From CAVXDY01 sp963760715 (GTDB lineage: Bacteria; Actinomycetota; Thermoleophilia; Miltoncostaeales; Miltoncostaeaceae): 64,000 nt of DNA. Below, piece by piece: positions 8,081 to 16,791 of this stretch. The stretch is taken from positions 87,411 through 151,410 of the forward strand of contig CAVXDY010000005.1 in assembly GCA_963760715.1 (NCBI GenBank), written 5' to 3'. Position numbers and translations under genes: made by a program. How positions within the stretch are numbered: the stretch's first letter is position 1; each line of letters begins with the position of its first letter. The notes beneath the pieces are model-generated. The model did no database searches, was not told where the DNA came from, and saw only the letters and a program-made list of their open reading frames with translations.

Positions 8081-9342
8081 GCACGCAGCCGCGCCGCCTC
8101 CGCCTGCGCGCCGGAGGCGCCCAGGCCATCGCCCACACGCTGCGGCCCGAGTCGGACGTGAGCGGTGTCGAGGCGAGCGTCGCGCAGACGCTCGAGGAGG
8201 TGCGCTCCCGCGGCGACGACGCGCTGGTGGAGCACGCGCGCCGGTTCGACTGCCCCGACTTCACGCACGACCGCCTGCGCGTGACGCCGGCGGCCATCCA
8301 GGCGGCGCTCGACGGCCTGGACCCCGACCTGCGGGCGGCGATCGTCGCGTCCGCGTCCCAGGTGCGGGCCGTGGCCGAGGCCCTGCTCCCGGACGACCGG
8401 CACGTCACGCTCCCGTACGGCCAGAGCGTGACCGTGCGGCGCCTGGCGGTCGATGCGGCGGGTTGCTACGTGCCCGGCGGCCGCGCGCCCTACCCGGCCT
8501 CCCTCGTGATGACGGTCGTGCCGGCACAGGTCGCCGGCGTCCCGCGCATCGCCGTCGCCAGCCCCCCGGGGCCGGACGGCCGCCCGGCGCCCGTGATCCT
8601 GGCCACCGCCGGGTTGCTCGGCGTTGACGAGGTCTACGCCGCGGGCGGCGCGAGCGCGATCGGGGCGCTCGCCTACGGGACGGCCACGATCGCCCCGGTG
8701 GCGGTGATCTGCGGCCCCGGGAGCCCCTGGGTCCAGGAGGCGAAGCGCCGCGTGGTGGGCCTGGTGGGCATCGACGGGCTCGCCGGTCCCAGCGAGGTGA
8801 TGATCATCGCCGACGACTCCGCCGATCCGGTCGCCATGGCGCTCGACCTGCTGGCCCAGGCCGAGCACGGGGCCGACTCGCCGGCGGTGCTGGCCAGCGA
8901 CGACCCCGAGGTGATCGCGGCCGTGGCGGCGGCTTTGGCGGATCTGCCGGAGGCCGTGGGACCGATCACGCTCGTGGAGTGTGCCAGCATGCCCCTGGCG
9001 GTCGAGTTGGCCGAGTCGTTCGCGCCGGAGCACCTGGAGATCGCGACCCGCGACCCCCAGGCGATCGCCTCGCACATCACACGTGCCGGGGCGGTCTTCG
9101 TCGGAAGGAACTGCGCAACCGCCTTCGGCGACTACGTCGCGGGCTCCAACCACGTCCTGCCAACCGGGGGCGCCGCGCGCCACGCGTCGGCCCTCGGACC
9201 CACAACGTTCCTGCGGAGGATGTCCGTGGTCAACATGACCGACGAGGCCGTCGAGGCGCTCACGCCGCACCTGGCGGCGCTCGCCGATGCCGAGGGCTTC
9301 CCCATGCACCGGCGATCGGCCGAGGCCCGGAGGCGGCCGTGA
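8077..9342 (+). CDS. hisD: histidinol dehydrogenase
   Basis: Zinc- and NAD-dependent enzyme oxidising L-histidinol to L-histidine in two steps. Its 421 residues match the family. Visible motifs are CYVPGGRAPYPASLVM near residue 130, GLAGPSEVMIIAD (NAD site), and FAPEHLEI with the catalytic Glu-His pair. GSNHVLPTGGAARHASALGP contributes catalytic and zinc-binding residues. The GTG start overlaps the hisG stop, and hisB overlaps its end, all by 4 nt. Confidence 0.96.
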   Translation: MSTQPRRLRLRAGGAQAIAHTLRPESDVSGVEASVAQTLEEVRSRGDDALVEHARRFDCPDFTHDRLRVTPAAIQAALDGLDPDLRAAIVASASQVRAVAEALLPDDRHVTLPYGQSVTVRRLAVDAAGCYVPGGRAPYPASLVMTVVPAQVAGVPRIAVASPPGPDGRPAPVILATAGLLGVDEVYAAGGASAIGALAYGTATIAPVAVICGPGSPWVQEAKRRVVGLVGIDGLAGPSEVMIIADDSADPVAMALDLLAQAEHGADSPAVLASDDPEVIAAVAAALADLPEAVGPITLVECASMPLAVELAESFAPEHLEIATRDPQAIASHITRAGAVFVGRNCATAFGDYVAGSNHVLPTGGAARHASALGPTTFLRRMSVVNMTDEAVEALTPHLAALADAEGFPMHRRSAEARRRP

Positions 9343-9926
9343 GCCGCTCGGCCGAGGCGCGCCGGAGGACCGGGGAGACGGACGTGCGGGTCCGCGTGGA
9401 GCTGGACGGCACCGGGACGGCCACGGTGTCGACCGGCGTGGGCTTCTTCGACCACATGCTCACCCTGCTGGCCCGCCACTCGCTCATCGACATCGAGGTG
9501 CAGGCCGCCGGCGACCTCGAGACCGGCAGCCACCACACCGTGGAGGACGTGGGCATCACCCTGGGCCAGGCGCTCTCGAAGGCGCTCGGCGACCGGTCGG
9601 GCATCGAGCGCTACGGCTCGGCCCTGGTCCCGATGGACGAGTGCCTCGCGCAGGCGGCGATCGACCTCTCGGGGCGCCCGTTCGCGGCCATCGACGTGCC
9701 GCTCCCGGACGGGGTGATCGGCGGTTTCGAGACCGAGCTGCTCGAGGAGTTCATGCGGGCGCTCGCCAACCACTGCGGGCTCACGCTCCACCTCCGCCTG
9801 ATCGTGCCCGGGAACGCCCACCACGCCATCGAGGCCAGCTTCAAGGCGCTCGCGCGCGCCCTCGCGGTCGCCGTGGCGCGCAACCCCCGGGTGTCGGGGA
9901 TCCCATCGACCAAGGGCACGCTGTGA
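9339..9926 (+). CDS. hisB: imidazoleglycerol-phosphate dehydratase
   Basis: Manganese enzyme of histidine synthesis that dehydrates imidazole glycerol phosphate to imidazole acetol phosphate. At 195 residues it is the monofunctional form, without the phosphatase domain found in enteric bacteria. Metal-binding and signature stretches are FFDHMLTLLARHS, GSHHTVEDVGITLG and GNAHHAIEASFKALARAL. It starts by GTG inside the hisD stop. Confidence 0.95.
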   Translation: MSRSAEARRRTGETDVRVRVELDGTGTATVSTGVGFFDHMLTLLARHSLIDIEVQAAGDLETGSHHTVEDVGITLGQALSKALGDRSGIERYGSALVPMDECLAQAAIDLSGRPFAAIDVPLPDGVIGGFETELLEEFMRALANHCGLTLHLRLIVPGNAHHAIEASFKALARALAVAVARNPRVSGIPSTKGTL

Positions 9927-10564
9927 GACCCCGCCTGGCGGTGCTGGACTACGAGATGAGCAACCTCCGCAGCGCCACCAAGGCTCTGGAGCTGCTGGGG
10001 GCCGACGTGCGCGTCGTGGGCGAGCCCGCCGGCGTGGAGGGCGCGGACGCCGTGGTGCTCCCGGGGGTGGGACACTTCGGCGAGGCCATGCGCCGCATCC
10101 GCGCCCGCGGCCTCGACGGGGCCATCCGGGGCGCCGCCGACGCCGGCCTGCCGGTGCTCGGCATCTGCCTGGGCCTGCAGCTGCTGTTCGAGGAGAGCGA
10201 GGAGAGCCCCGGGGCGGCCGGGATCGGCCTCCTCCCCGGGCCGGTGCGGCGCCTGCGCACCGACCTCAAGCTGCCCCACATCGGATGGAGCGAGGTCCGC
10301 TGGGCCGCGGACGCGCCGCTGGCCCCCGGGGCCGGCGCGCCGGCCGACTCCACCTACTACTTCGTGCACTCCTACGCCTGCGAGCCTGAGGACGAGCGGC
10401 TGGTGATGGGCCGCGCCGCCCACGGGGTGGAGTTCTGCGCGGCCGCGGGGCGCGAGGGCGTCCTGGGCGTGCAGTTCCACCCCGAGAAGTCGAGCGTCGC
10501 CGGCCTCGGGCTGCTCTCACGCTGGCTCGCCGCGGTGCGGGCCGGGGTCGTCTCGCACTCGTGA
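9923..10564 (+). CDS. hisH: imidazole glycerol phosphate synthase, glutaminase subunit
   Basis: Class I glutamine amidotransferase that feeds ammonia to HisF. The catalytic triad is visible: Cys82 in LPVLGICLGLQLL, and His in VQFHPEKSS with a Glu two residues on. The oxyanion strand is LPGVGHFGEAM. Length is 213 residues. It partners the HisF encoded two genes downstream. GTG start overlaps hisB by 4 nt. Confidence 0.95.
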   Translation: MRPRLAVLDYEMSNLRSATKALELLGADVRVVGEPAGVEGADAVVLPGVGHFGEAMRRIRARGLDGAIRGAADAGLPVLGICLGLQLLFEESEESPGAAGIGLLPGPVRRLRTDLKLPHIGWSEVRWAADAPLAPGAGAPADSTYYFVHSYACEPEDERLVMGRAAHGVEFCAAAGREGVLGVQFHPEKSSVAGLGLLSRWLAAVRAGVVSHS

Positions 10565-11305
10565 TCACGCTCTACCCGGCGATCGACCTCAAGGGCGGCC
10601 AGGCGGTGCGCCTGCGCCAGGGCGACTTCGACCAGTTCGACGGTCTTCAGCGACGACCCGGTGGCCCAGGCGCGGGCCTTCGCCGAGCAGGGCGCCGAGT
10701 CCCTCCACGTGGTCGATCTCGACGGGGCCCGGGAGGGCGAGCCCGTCCACGCCGCGCTGGTCGCGACCATCGCCGCCGCCTTCCCCGGCACGGTCCACCT
10801 CGGCGGCGGGCTGCGCTCGCGGCCGGCCATCGAGACGGCGCTCGCCACGGGCGCCGACCGGCTCGTGGTCGGCACCGCGGTCCTCGAGGACCGGGACCTG
10901 CTCGATTGGGCCATCGACCGCCTCGGGGACCGCCTGGTGGTCGCGCTCGACGCCCGCCAGGGAAAGGTGGCCACGCACGGGTGGACGCAGGTGTCGGACC
11001 GCGACGCCGTGCAGGTCGCCGAGGAGCTGATCTCCACCGGCGTGCGCCATCTGCTCTACACGGACATCGGCCGCGACGGTACGCTCGGCGGGCCCAACAC
11101 GACGGCGCTTCGCCGGCTGGCCAGGGCGGTGCGGCCGCTCGACGTGATCGCCTCCGGCGGGATCTCCTCGCTCGACGACCTGCGGCGCCTGGGCGAGCTG
11201 AAGCTCGAGAACCTGAGCGGGGTGATCGTGGGCCGGGCGCTCTACGAGGGCCGCTTCACGGTGACCGAGGCTCTGGAGCAGCTCGGGGCGCGGAGTCCCT
11301 CGTGA
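10561..11305 (+). pseudogene. hisA: hisA, ProFAR isomerase, interrupted by a +1 frameshift
   Basis: Phosphoribosylformimino-5-aminoimidazole carboxamide ribotide isomerase, a TIM barrel. The N-terminal 26 codons read LYPAIDLKGGQAVRLRQGDFD in the frame starting with GTG at 10561. The rest of the barrel (TVFSDDPVAQARAF, LHVVDLDGA, HLGGGLRS, DIGRDGTLGGPN, VIASGGIS) lies one base later, to the stop at 11303-11305. The shift falls at about 10636-10640, where one extra base restores a single frame (QFTVFSDD). Both halves are otherwise intact, so this is a recent mutation or an assembly indel. Neighbouring his genes are undamaged and hisF overlaps the stop. Confidence 0.88.
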
Positions 11306-12057
11306 TCCGGGTCATCCCGTGCCTCGACGTCAACGCGGGCCGGGTGGTCAAGGGGGTCAACTTCGTGGGCCTGCGGGACGCGGGCGATCCGGTGGAGCTC
11401 GCCGCCCGGTACGACCGCGAGGGCGCCGACGAGCTCGTGTTCCTCGACATCACGGCAAGCCACGAGGAGCGCGACACCATCGTGGAGCTCGCCCGGCGGA
11501 CGGCCGAGCAGGTCTTCATCCCGTTCACCATCGGGGGCGGGCTGCGCTCGGAGGAGGACATCCGAGCGGTGCTGGCCGCCGGCGCCGACAAGGTCTCCCT
11601 GAACTCCGCCGCCGTCCGCGATCCCGCCCTCATCGAGCGGGCGTCCGCCCGGTTCGGCGCCCAGTGCGTGGTGGTGGCCATCGACGCCAAGAGGCGCGAG
11701 GACGGCTCGGGCTGGGAGGTCTTCCTGAACGGCGGGCGCCTGCCCACGGGCCGGGAGGCCGTCGCCTGGGCCGCGGAGGCCGCCGGGCGGGGAGCGGGGG
11801 AGCTGCTGGTCACGAGCATGGATCGCGACGGCACCCAGGACGGCTTCGACGTCGAGCTGCTCGCGGCCGTGGCCGATGCGGCGCCCGTCCCCGTGATCGC
11901 CTCCGGGGGCGCCGGGCGCCTGGAGCACTTCGCCCAGGCGGTGTCGGAGGGGCGGGTCGACGCGGTGCTCGCCGCCTCGGTCTTCCACGACGGCGTCTAC
12001 TCGATCGCCGAGGTCAAGGAGGCGATGGCCGGCGCCGGCGTCCCGGTGCGCCGCTAG
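11302..12057 (+). CDS. hisF: imidazole glycerol phosphate synthase, cyclase subunit
   Basis: TIM-barrel cyclase that uses HisH-derived ammonia to make imidazole glycerol phosphate and AICAR. The 251 residues carry the first catalytic Asp in IPCLDV and the second in VVAIDAKR. Phosphate-binding loops are FTIGGGLRS and VIASGGAG. It is the last his gene here; hisC, hisE and hisI are not in the window. GTG start overlaps the hisA stop. Confidence 0.96.
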   Translation: MIRVIPCLDVNAGRVVKGVNFVGLRDAGDPVELAARYDREGADELVFLDITASHEERDTIVELARRTAEQVFIPFTIGGGLRSEEDIRAVLAAGADKVSLNSAAVRDPALIERASARFGAQCVVVAIDAKRREDGSGWEVFLNGGRLPTGREAVAWAAEAAGRGAGELLVTSMDRDGTQDGFDVELLAAVADAAPVPVIASGGAGRLEHFAQAVSEGRVDAVLAASVFHDGVYSIAEVKEAMAGAGVPVRR

Positions 12058-12060
12058 TCT
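12055..12060 (+). promoter_or_regulatory. candidate -10 box (TAGTCT) of leaderless ridA
   Basis: TAGTCT overlaps the hisF stop codon and is followed by 7 nt and the GTG at 12068. No ribosome binding site is present in the gap, suggesting a leaderless transcript separate from the his operon. Confidence 0.4.
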
Positions 12061-12067
12061 GCGCTCC

Positions 12068-12469
12068 GTGAGGAGCATCCGGACCGACGCCGCGCCCGCC
12101 CCCGTGGCCGGCGCCCCCTACAGCCAGGCCGTCGCCGCGACGCCGGGCGAGGTGGTCTTCGTGTCCGGGCAGATCGGGATCGACCCCGTGACCGGGGCGC
12201 TGGTGGACGGCGACGTCCACGAGCAGACCGCCCTGGCGCTGCGGCACGTCGCGGCGGTGCTGGCCGCGGCCGGCGCCGGCCTGGAGCACGTCGTCAAGAC
12301 CACGGTGTACCTGATCGACCTGCCGGGCGACTTCCCCGCGATGAACGAGGTCTACGGCCACGCGTTCTCGGGGCACGCCCCCGCCCGGGCGACGGTCGGG
12401 GTGCTGGCGCTGCCGCTGGGCGCGCGGGTCGAGATCGAGGCGATCGCGATCGTCCCCACGACCGGGTGA
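12068..12469 (+). CDS. ridA: RidA family reactive imine/enamine deaminase
   Basis: A 133-residue YjgF/YER057c/UK114 protein. Family members hydrolyse reactive enamine or imine intermediates released by PLP enzymes. Motifs: APYSQAV near the N-terminus, VFVSGQIGIDP, and the conserved Arg in PARATVGVLALPLGARVEIEAIA that binds the carboxylate. It follows the his operon by 10 nt but seems to have its own -10 box. The exact substrate is not deducible. Confidence 0.9.
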   Translation: MRSIRTDAAPAPVAGAPYSQAVAATPGEVVFVSGQIGIDPVTGALVDGDVHEQTALALRHVAAVLAAAGAGLEHVVKTTVYLIDLPGDFPAMNEVYGHAFSGHAPARATVGVLALPLGARVEIEAIAIVPTTG

Positions 12470-12498
12470 GGGCGTGCGCTCCGGATGCCGCGGGCGGG

Positions 12499-12750
12499 TT
12501 ACTCCGCCCAGGTGCGCCGCTCGAGGAGGCTGTCGAGGGCGATGCGGTCGAGGTAGTCGGGGGCCTCGGTGATCGGCCGTCCGGCGTTGGCCGGATCGCG
12601 CGTCCAGGCCCGGAAGCGCGCGTCCGCCGCGGCGAATCCCTCCTGGAGCTCGGTGAGCGTCAGGTGCTCGAAGCGCTCGAAGGCCTCGACCAGCTCCGGG
12701 GCGACCGGCGCGACCGAGGACAGCTTGCGGGAGACCGGGTCGTAGGCCAC
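12499..12750 (-). CDS. small conserved hypothetical protein
   Basis: An 83-residue, mixed-charge protein without membrane segments or cysteines; the sequence (TLTELQEGFAAADARFRAW) suggests helices. The GTG start at 12750 is supported by TAGGAT ending 7 nt before it. It converges on ridA and is divergent from the nucleotidyltransferase gene. I do not recognise the family. Confidence 0.6.
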   Translation of the reverse strand: MAYDPVSRKLSSVAPVAPELVEAFERFEHLTLTELQEGFAAADARFRAWTRDPANAGRPITEAPDYLDRIALDSLLERRTWAE

Positions 12751-12757
12751 TCCCGGG

Positions 12758-12763
12758 ATCCTA
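12758..12763 (-). promoter_or_regulatory. candidate -10 box (TAGGAT) of leaderless small gene
   Basis: On the minus strand TAGGAT is followed by 7 nt and GTG at 12750. It lies in the 57-nt divergent gap before the nucleotidyltransferase gene. Confidence 0.4.
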
Positions 12764-12807
12764 GAGCGCCCGCCGAGCGGGCCGCCGCCGGCCTCGCCGC
12801 GCATCCC

Positions 12808-13950
12808 GTGGCGCGCCGCATCGCGCCGGCGCTCAGCGGCGAGGTCAGCGCCGTCGGCGGGGCCGTGCGCGACGCCCTCCTGGGGCTGCCGCCCGGGCCC
12901 GAGATCGACCTGGTGGTGGAGGGCGACGCGCGCCTCCTGGCCGAGCGGCTGGGCCGGGCGCTGGGGGGCCGCGTGGTGAGCCATCCCCGCTTCGGGACCG
13001 CCAGCATCGAGGCCCCGCACGGCGGCCGGGTGGACCTGGTGTCGGCGCGCCGGGAGGCCTACGCCGCGCCGGGCGCCCTTCCGTCGGTGTCCCCGGGGAC
13101 CCTCGCCGACGACCTCGCGCGGCGCGACTTCACCGTCAACGCGATGGCCCTGCGGTTGTCCGGCGCCCGGGTGGGGGAGCTGGTGGACCCGTACGGCGGG
13201 GCGCCGGACCTCGAGGCGGGGCTCATCCGCCTGCTGCGCCCCGACGGGTTCGCGGAGGATCCCAGCCGGCTGGTGCGGGCGGCGCGATACGCGGCGCGGC
13301 TGGGGTTCGCGCTGGCTCCGGAGACCGAGGCCGCCGCGCGGGCCGCGGCGCCGGGGCTGGACCTCGGGAGCGCCCGTGTGGGCTCCGAGCTCCAGCGGCT
13401 GCTGGATGAGCCGTCGCCGGCGGGTGCGCTCGAGCTGCTGGCAGCCCTGGGAGTGCCGTGGGTGAGCCCGGATCCGCAGGCCGCCCTCACCGAGCTCGAC
13501 GCCGCCGCCGCCCGCCCCGGCGCGCCGGACCTGCCCCGGTGGGCGCTGCGCCTGGGCGGAGTGGTGACGGCCGAGGCGGTGGACGGGGCGGCGCTGCCCG
13601 GGTGGGGTCGCGCCCTGGCCCGCGAGGCGGCCGCCGGGGCGGCGCTCGCCGACCGGCTGGCCTCGGCCGCGGCGCCCTCCGAGGTCGACGCGCTCCTGCG
13701 CGCGAGCCCGCCGGCCGCGGCCGTGGGTGCGCTGGCGGCCGGCGCCGAGGCCGTCGCCGGGTGGTGGAGCGGCGACCGCGACCGCGACGCCGCCGTGCGC
13801 GGGGCCGACCTGGTGGCGGCCGGGGTGCCGCCCGGGCCCGAGATCGGGCGGGCCCTGGCCGCGGTGCGCGCCGCGGTGCTCGACGGCCGGGTGGGCGGCG
13901 CCGACGAGCAGCTCGCGTTGGCCCTCCGCCTGGCCAAGGGCGAGGCGTGA
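12808..13950 (+). CDS. CCA-adding enzyme / poly(A) polymerase family nucleotidyltransferase
   Basis: Class II nucleotidyltransferase that probably adds or repairs tRNA 3' CCA ends; the one visible tRNA 3' end (tRNA-Pro) does not encode CCA. Seen in order: GGAVRDALLG (motif A), PEIDLVVEGDA, RRDFTVNAMAL (motif B), DPYGGAPDLEAGLIR, and EDPSRLVRAARYAARLGF (motif D). The metal-binding DxD appears as E32-I-D34, Glu replacing the first Asp. The 380 residues end in a divergent helical region. GTG at 12808 was chosen as the last start before motif A. It overlaps pgeF by 4 nt. Confidence 0.85.
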   Translation: MARRIAPALSGEVSAVGGAVRDALLGLPPGPEIDLVVEGDARLLAERLGRALGGRVVSHPRFGTASIEAPHGGRVDLVSARREAYAAPGALPSVSPGTLADDLARRDFTVNAMALRLSGARVGELVDPYGGAPDLEAGLIRLLRPDGFAEDPSRLVRAARYAARLGFALAPETEAAARAAAPGLDLGSARVGSELQRLLDEPSPAGALELLAALGVPWVSPDPQAALTELDAAAARPGAPDLPRWALRLGGVVTAEAVDGAALPGWGRALAREAAAGAALADRLASAAAPSEVDALLRASPPAAAVGALAAGAEAVAGWWSGDRDRDAAVRGADLVAAGVPPGPEIGRALAAVRAAVLDGRVGGADEQLALALRLAKGEA

Positions 13951-14699
13951 CCGCGCCCGAGGTGATCGAGATCGAGACCGGTGCGCCGGCACGGGCGGTC
14001 TTCACGACCCGCCGCGGCGGCGTCAGCGAGGGGCCCTTCGCGGGGCTCAACCTGGGCTCGGACCGCGACGACGCCGACGATGCCGTGCGGCGCAACCGCC
14101 GCCTCTTGTGCGACGCGCTCGGGCTCGACGCCGAGGGGGTCAGCCTGGGCCGCCAGGTGCACGGCGCCCAGGTGCGCACCCTCGACGCGCCCAGCCGTCC
14201 GGGCCTGTTCACCGGCGCCCTCCGCGGCTGGCCGGAGGGCGACGGCCTGGCGACGCGGCGCCCCGGGCTCGGCGTGGTGGTGCTGGGCGCGGACTGCCTG
14301 CCCGTGCTGCTCTGGCGCCGCGACGAGCCCGCCGTCGCCGCGGCCCACGCCGGCTGGCGCGGCCTGGTGGGCGGCGTGCTCGCCGCGGCCGTGCGGGCGC
14401 TCGGGAGGCCGGAGCGCCTGGGCGCCGCCGTGGGCCCGGGGGTCGGGCCGTGCTGCTACCCGGTGTCGGCCGAGGTGCGCGAGGCCTTCGCGAGCGCGTT
14501 CGGAGAGGCGGTGGTGCGGTCGCCCGCGGTCGACCTGGCCGCCGCCGCCCGCGCCGCGCTGGTGGAGGCGGGCCTCGACCCGTCGGCGGTGCAGGTGGTG
14601 ACGGCCTGCACGAGCTGCGAGCCGGAGCGCTTCTACTCGTACCGGCGGGACGGGAGCGCCTGCGGGCGCCAGGGAGGGGTGACGTGGGCGACGGCCTGA
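13947..14699 (+). CDS. pgeF: purine nucleoside phosphorylase / peptidoglycan editing factor (laccase-domain, YfiH family)
   Basis: A 250-residue member of the YfiH/DUF152 family. The zinc site is visible as His in GRQVHGAQV, Cys in LGADCLPVLL and His in AHAGWRG. Family members have been described as multi-copper-like laccases, nucleoside phosphorylases/deaminases and as a cell-wall editing factor. Its place before yggS and sepF matches the usual division-cluster neighbourhood. GTG start overlaps the upstream stop by 4 nt; the next gene starts on its last base (TGATG). Confidence 0.9.
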   Translation: MTAPEVIEIETGAPARAVFTTRRGGVSEGPFAGLNLGSDRDDADDAVRRNRRLLCDALGLDAEGVSLGRQVHGAQVRTLDAPSRPGLFTGALRGWPEGDGLATRRPGLGVVVLGADCLPVLLWRRDEPAVAAAHAGWRGLVGGVLAAAVRALGRPERLGAAVGPGVGPCCYPVSAEVREAFASAFGEAVVRSPAVDLAAAARAALVEAGLDPSAVQVVTACTSCEPERFYSYRRDGSACGRQGGVTWATA

Positions 14700-15406
14700 T
14701 GATCCGTCACGACCGCCTGCGCGCGGTTCTGGGGGAGGTGCGCGAGGAGCTGGACGCCGCGGCCGCCGTGTCCGGCCGTCCCGCGGGCTCGGTTCAGCTC
14801 GTGCTCGCGGGCAAGTACATCGCCTCGGACGAGACCCCCACGCTCATCGAGGCCGGGGTGGAGGTGGTGGGCGAGAACACGCTCCAGGACCTCCAGGCCC
14901 GGCGGGCGCTGGCGGGGGGCCGGCTGACCTTCGACTTCATCGGCCAGCTCCAGCGGCGCAAGGTCAAGCACGTGATGCCGGCCGTGCGCCTGCTCCACTC
15001 GCTCGACTCCGTGGAGCTCGCCGCCGAGATCGCCCGGCGGGCGGAAGGTCCGACTCGGGTGCTCGTCGAAGTGAACGTCGCCGAGGAGGAAAACAAAGGT
15101 GGTATCGTGCCCGCTCGAATTGGGGCGTTCGTTGAGGACGTTTCGGTCCATCCCGACCTGGTGATCGGTGGCTTGATGGCGATGCCCCCGCAGCACGCGG
15201 ATGCGGAGCTCAGCCGGCCGTACTTCGCCGCCGTGCGGCGACAGGCCGAGGACCTTGCCTCCCAGTGGTCGGGACGCCACGATTTCGCCGATCTGTCGAT
15301 GGGCACGAGCCAGGATTACCGCGTGGCCGCCGAGGAGGGCGCCACCATGGTCCGCGTGGGACGCGGGCTGCTCGATCGTGTCCGTACTCCCACCCCGAGG
15401 GGCTAG
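14699..15406 (+). CDS. YggS/PLPBP family pyridoxal phosphate homeostasis protein
   Basis: A 235-residue PLP-binding protein with an alanine-racemase-like barrel. It regulates PLP and amino-acid homeostasis rather than catalysing a known reaction. Motifs: VLAGKYIASDETPTL with the PLP-binding Lys, GENTLQDLQ, FDFIGQLQRRKVKH, and LSMGTSQDYRVAAEEGATMVRVGRGL with the phosphate-binding loop. The ATG at 14699 shares a base with the pgeF stop; a GTG 15 nt upstream is also possible. sepF starts at the next base after its stop. Confidence 0.92.
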   Translation: MIRHDRLRAVLGEVREELDAAAAVSGRPAGSVQLVLAGKYIASDETPTLIEAGVEVVGENTLQDLQARRALAGGRLTFDFIGQLQRRKVKHVMPAVRLLHSLDSVELAAEIARRAEGPTRVLVEVNVAEEENKGGIVPARIGAFVEDVSVHPDLVIGGLMAMPPQHADAELSRPYFAAVRRQAEDLASQWSGRHDFADLSMGTSQDYRVAAEEGATMVRVGRGLLDRVRTPTPRG

Positions 15407-15970
15407 ATGGCCGTCAGCGACATGTGGCACCGCACGCTCGTCTACTTCGGCATGGCCGACGAGGCGGACGACTACGACGAGGACTACGACGAGGAGGTCG
15501 AGCGGCGCCACGAGCGCGAGCGCGACCGCCAGTCGCCCGCGCACGACGACCTCGAGCGCTCGTACCGCGAGCGTCCCAACGTGCGCCGGCTGGGGCCGCG
15601 CCGCCGCGATCCCGACTTCGACGACATCTTCGCCGACGAACCCCAGCGCGGGCGCCCGAACCCGATGCGCTCGGTCGACAGCCGCCCCCGCACGTCGGAG
15701 GTGCACCTCGTGGTGCCCAAGAGCTTCAACGACGCCCAGCAGATCGCGGACAAGTTCAAGGCGGCCGTCCCGGTCATCCTCAACCTCCAGAGCGCCGAGA
15801 CCGACCTCGCCAAGCGGCTCATCGACTTCTCCAGCGGCCTCACCTACGCCCTCGACGGCGGCATGCAGCGCGTCGCCGACAAGGTCTTCATGCTGACCCC
15901 TCAGAACGTTGAGGTCTCGGCGGAGGAGCGGGCGCGCCTGCTGGAGAAGGGCTTCTTCAACCAGTACTGA
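15407..15970 (+). CDS. sepF: cell division protein SepF
   Basis: Membrane-tethering FtsZ partner that bundles FtsZ at the septum, important in bacteria lacking FtsA. The first ~20 residues include an amphipathic start (MWHRTLVYFGM). A very acidic and then Arg-rich linker follows (about 20-95). The C-terminal SepF domain (about 96-187) carries HLVVPKSFNDAQQIADKFK, NLQSAETDLAKRLIDFSSGL and the glycine-rich DGGMQRV. Its neighbours (YggS, YggT, ProC) are the classical ylm/sepF set. Confidence 0.95.
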   Translation: MAVSDMWHRTLVYFGMADEADDYDEDYDEEVERRHERERDRQSPAHDDLERSYRERPNVRRLGPRRRDPDFDDIFADEPQRGRPNPMRSVDSRPRTSEVHLVVPKSFNDAQQIADKFKAAVPVILNLQSAETDLAKRLIDFSSGLTYALDGGMQRVADKVFMLTPQNVEVSAEERARLLEKGFFNQY

Positions 15971-15987
15971 GCGATCCGGGCAGCGGT

Positions 15988-16782
15988 GTGAGCGACTGGC
16001 CCGCCCGGGTGGGGCTCGTGGGCGCCGGAGCGATGGGCAGGGCCTTCGCGGCCGGCCTCGTGCGCGGCGACCGGGCGCTGGCCGACCGCCTGGAGGTCGC
16101 CGATGCCGTCCCGGCGGCCGTCGAGGCCGCGATCGCGGACGTCGGCGGGCGTCCCGCCTCCGTGGCGGAGGCCGCGAGCGCCGACCTGGTGTGCCTGGCG
16201 GTCAAGCCCAAGGACGCTCCCGCGGCCCTGGAGCAGGTGCGGGCGGCGACGCGCCCGGGGGCGGTGATCCTCTCGGTCATCGCGGGCTGGGACCTCGACC
16301 GCCTGGGGGCGGCGATCCCCGGGGCCGGCCTGGCCCGGACGATGCCCAACCTGGCGGTGCGCCACGGAGCGGGCGTGGTGGTGCTCGCCACCCGCGGCCT
16401 CGACGACGCCGTCGAGGCGGAGCTGCTGCGGGTGCTGCGCTCCCTCGGGACGTTGATGACGCTGCCCGAGTCCCTCTTCCCGGCGGCCACGGCCCTGGCG
16501 GGCAGCGGGCCCGGGCTCCTCGCCCTGGTGGCCGAGGGGCTCGAGGAGGGCGGCGTGACGGCCGGCCTCACCCGCCCGCAGGCCCGGCAGCTCACGGCCG
16601 CCGTCGTGGCCGGAACGGCGGCCCTGCTGGCCGACGGAACCGATCCGGCCCTGCTGCGGCAGCGGGTCAGCTCGCCCGCGGGCACGACCATCGCCGGCCT
16701 GGCGGTGCTCGAGCGCGGCGCCGTGCGCGCCCACGTGGCGGACGCGGTGGTCACGGCCGCGCGCCGCGCCACCGAGCTGTAG
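15988..16782 (+). CDS. proC: pyrroline-5-carboxylate reductase
   Basis: NAD(P)H-dependent last step of proline synthesis. The N-terminal Rossmann motif is VGLVGAGAMGRAFAAGL. Others are LVCLAVKPKDAP, the ILSVIAG strand, and MPNLAVRHGAGV. The C-terminal family signature is AGSGPGLLALVAEGLEEGGVTAGL, followed by SPAGTTIAGLAVLE. 264 residues is normal. Start GTG at 15988 lies 17 nt after sepF. Confidence 0.95.
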   Translation: MSDWPARVGLVGAGAMGRAFAAGLVRGDRALADRLEVADAVPAAVEAAIADVGGRPASVAEAASADLVCLAVKPKDAPAALEQVRAATRPGAVILSVIAGWDLDRLGAAIPGAGLARTMPNLAVRHGAGVVVLATRGLDDAVEAELLRVLRSLGTLMTLPESLFPAATALAGSGPGLLALVAEGLEEGGVTAGLTRPQARQLTAAVVAGTAALLADGTDPALLRQRVSSPAGTTIAGLAVLERGAVRAHVADAVVTAARRATEL

Positions 16783-16791
16783 AACACCCCG

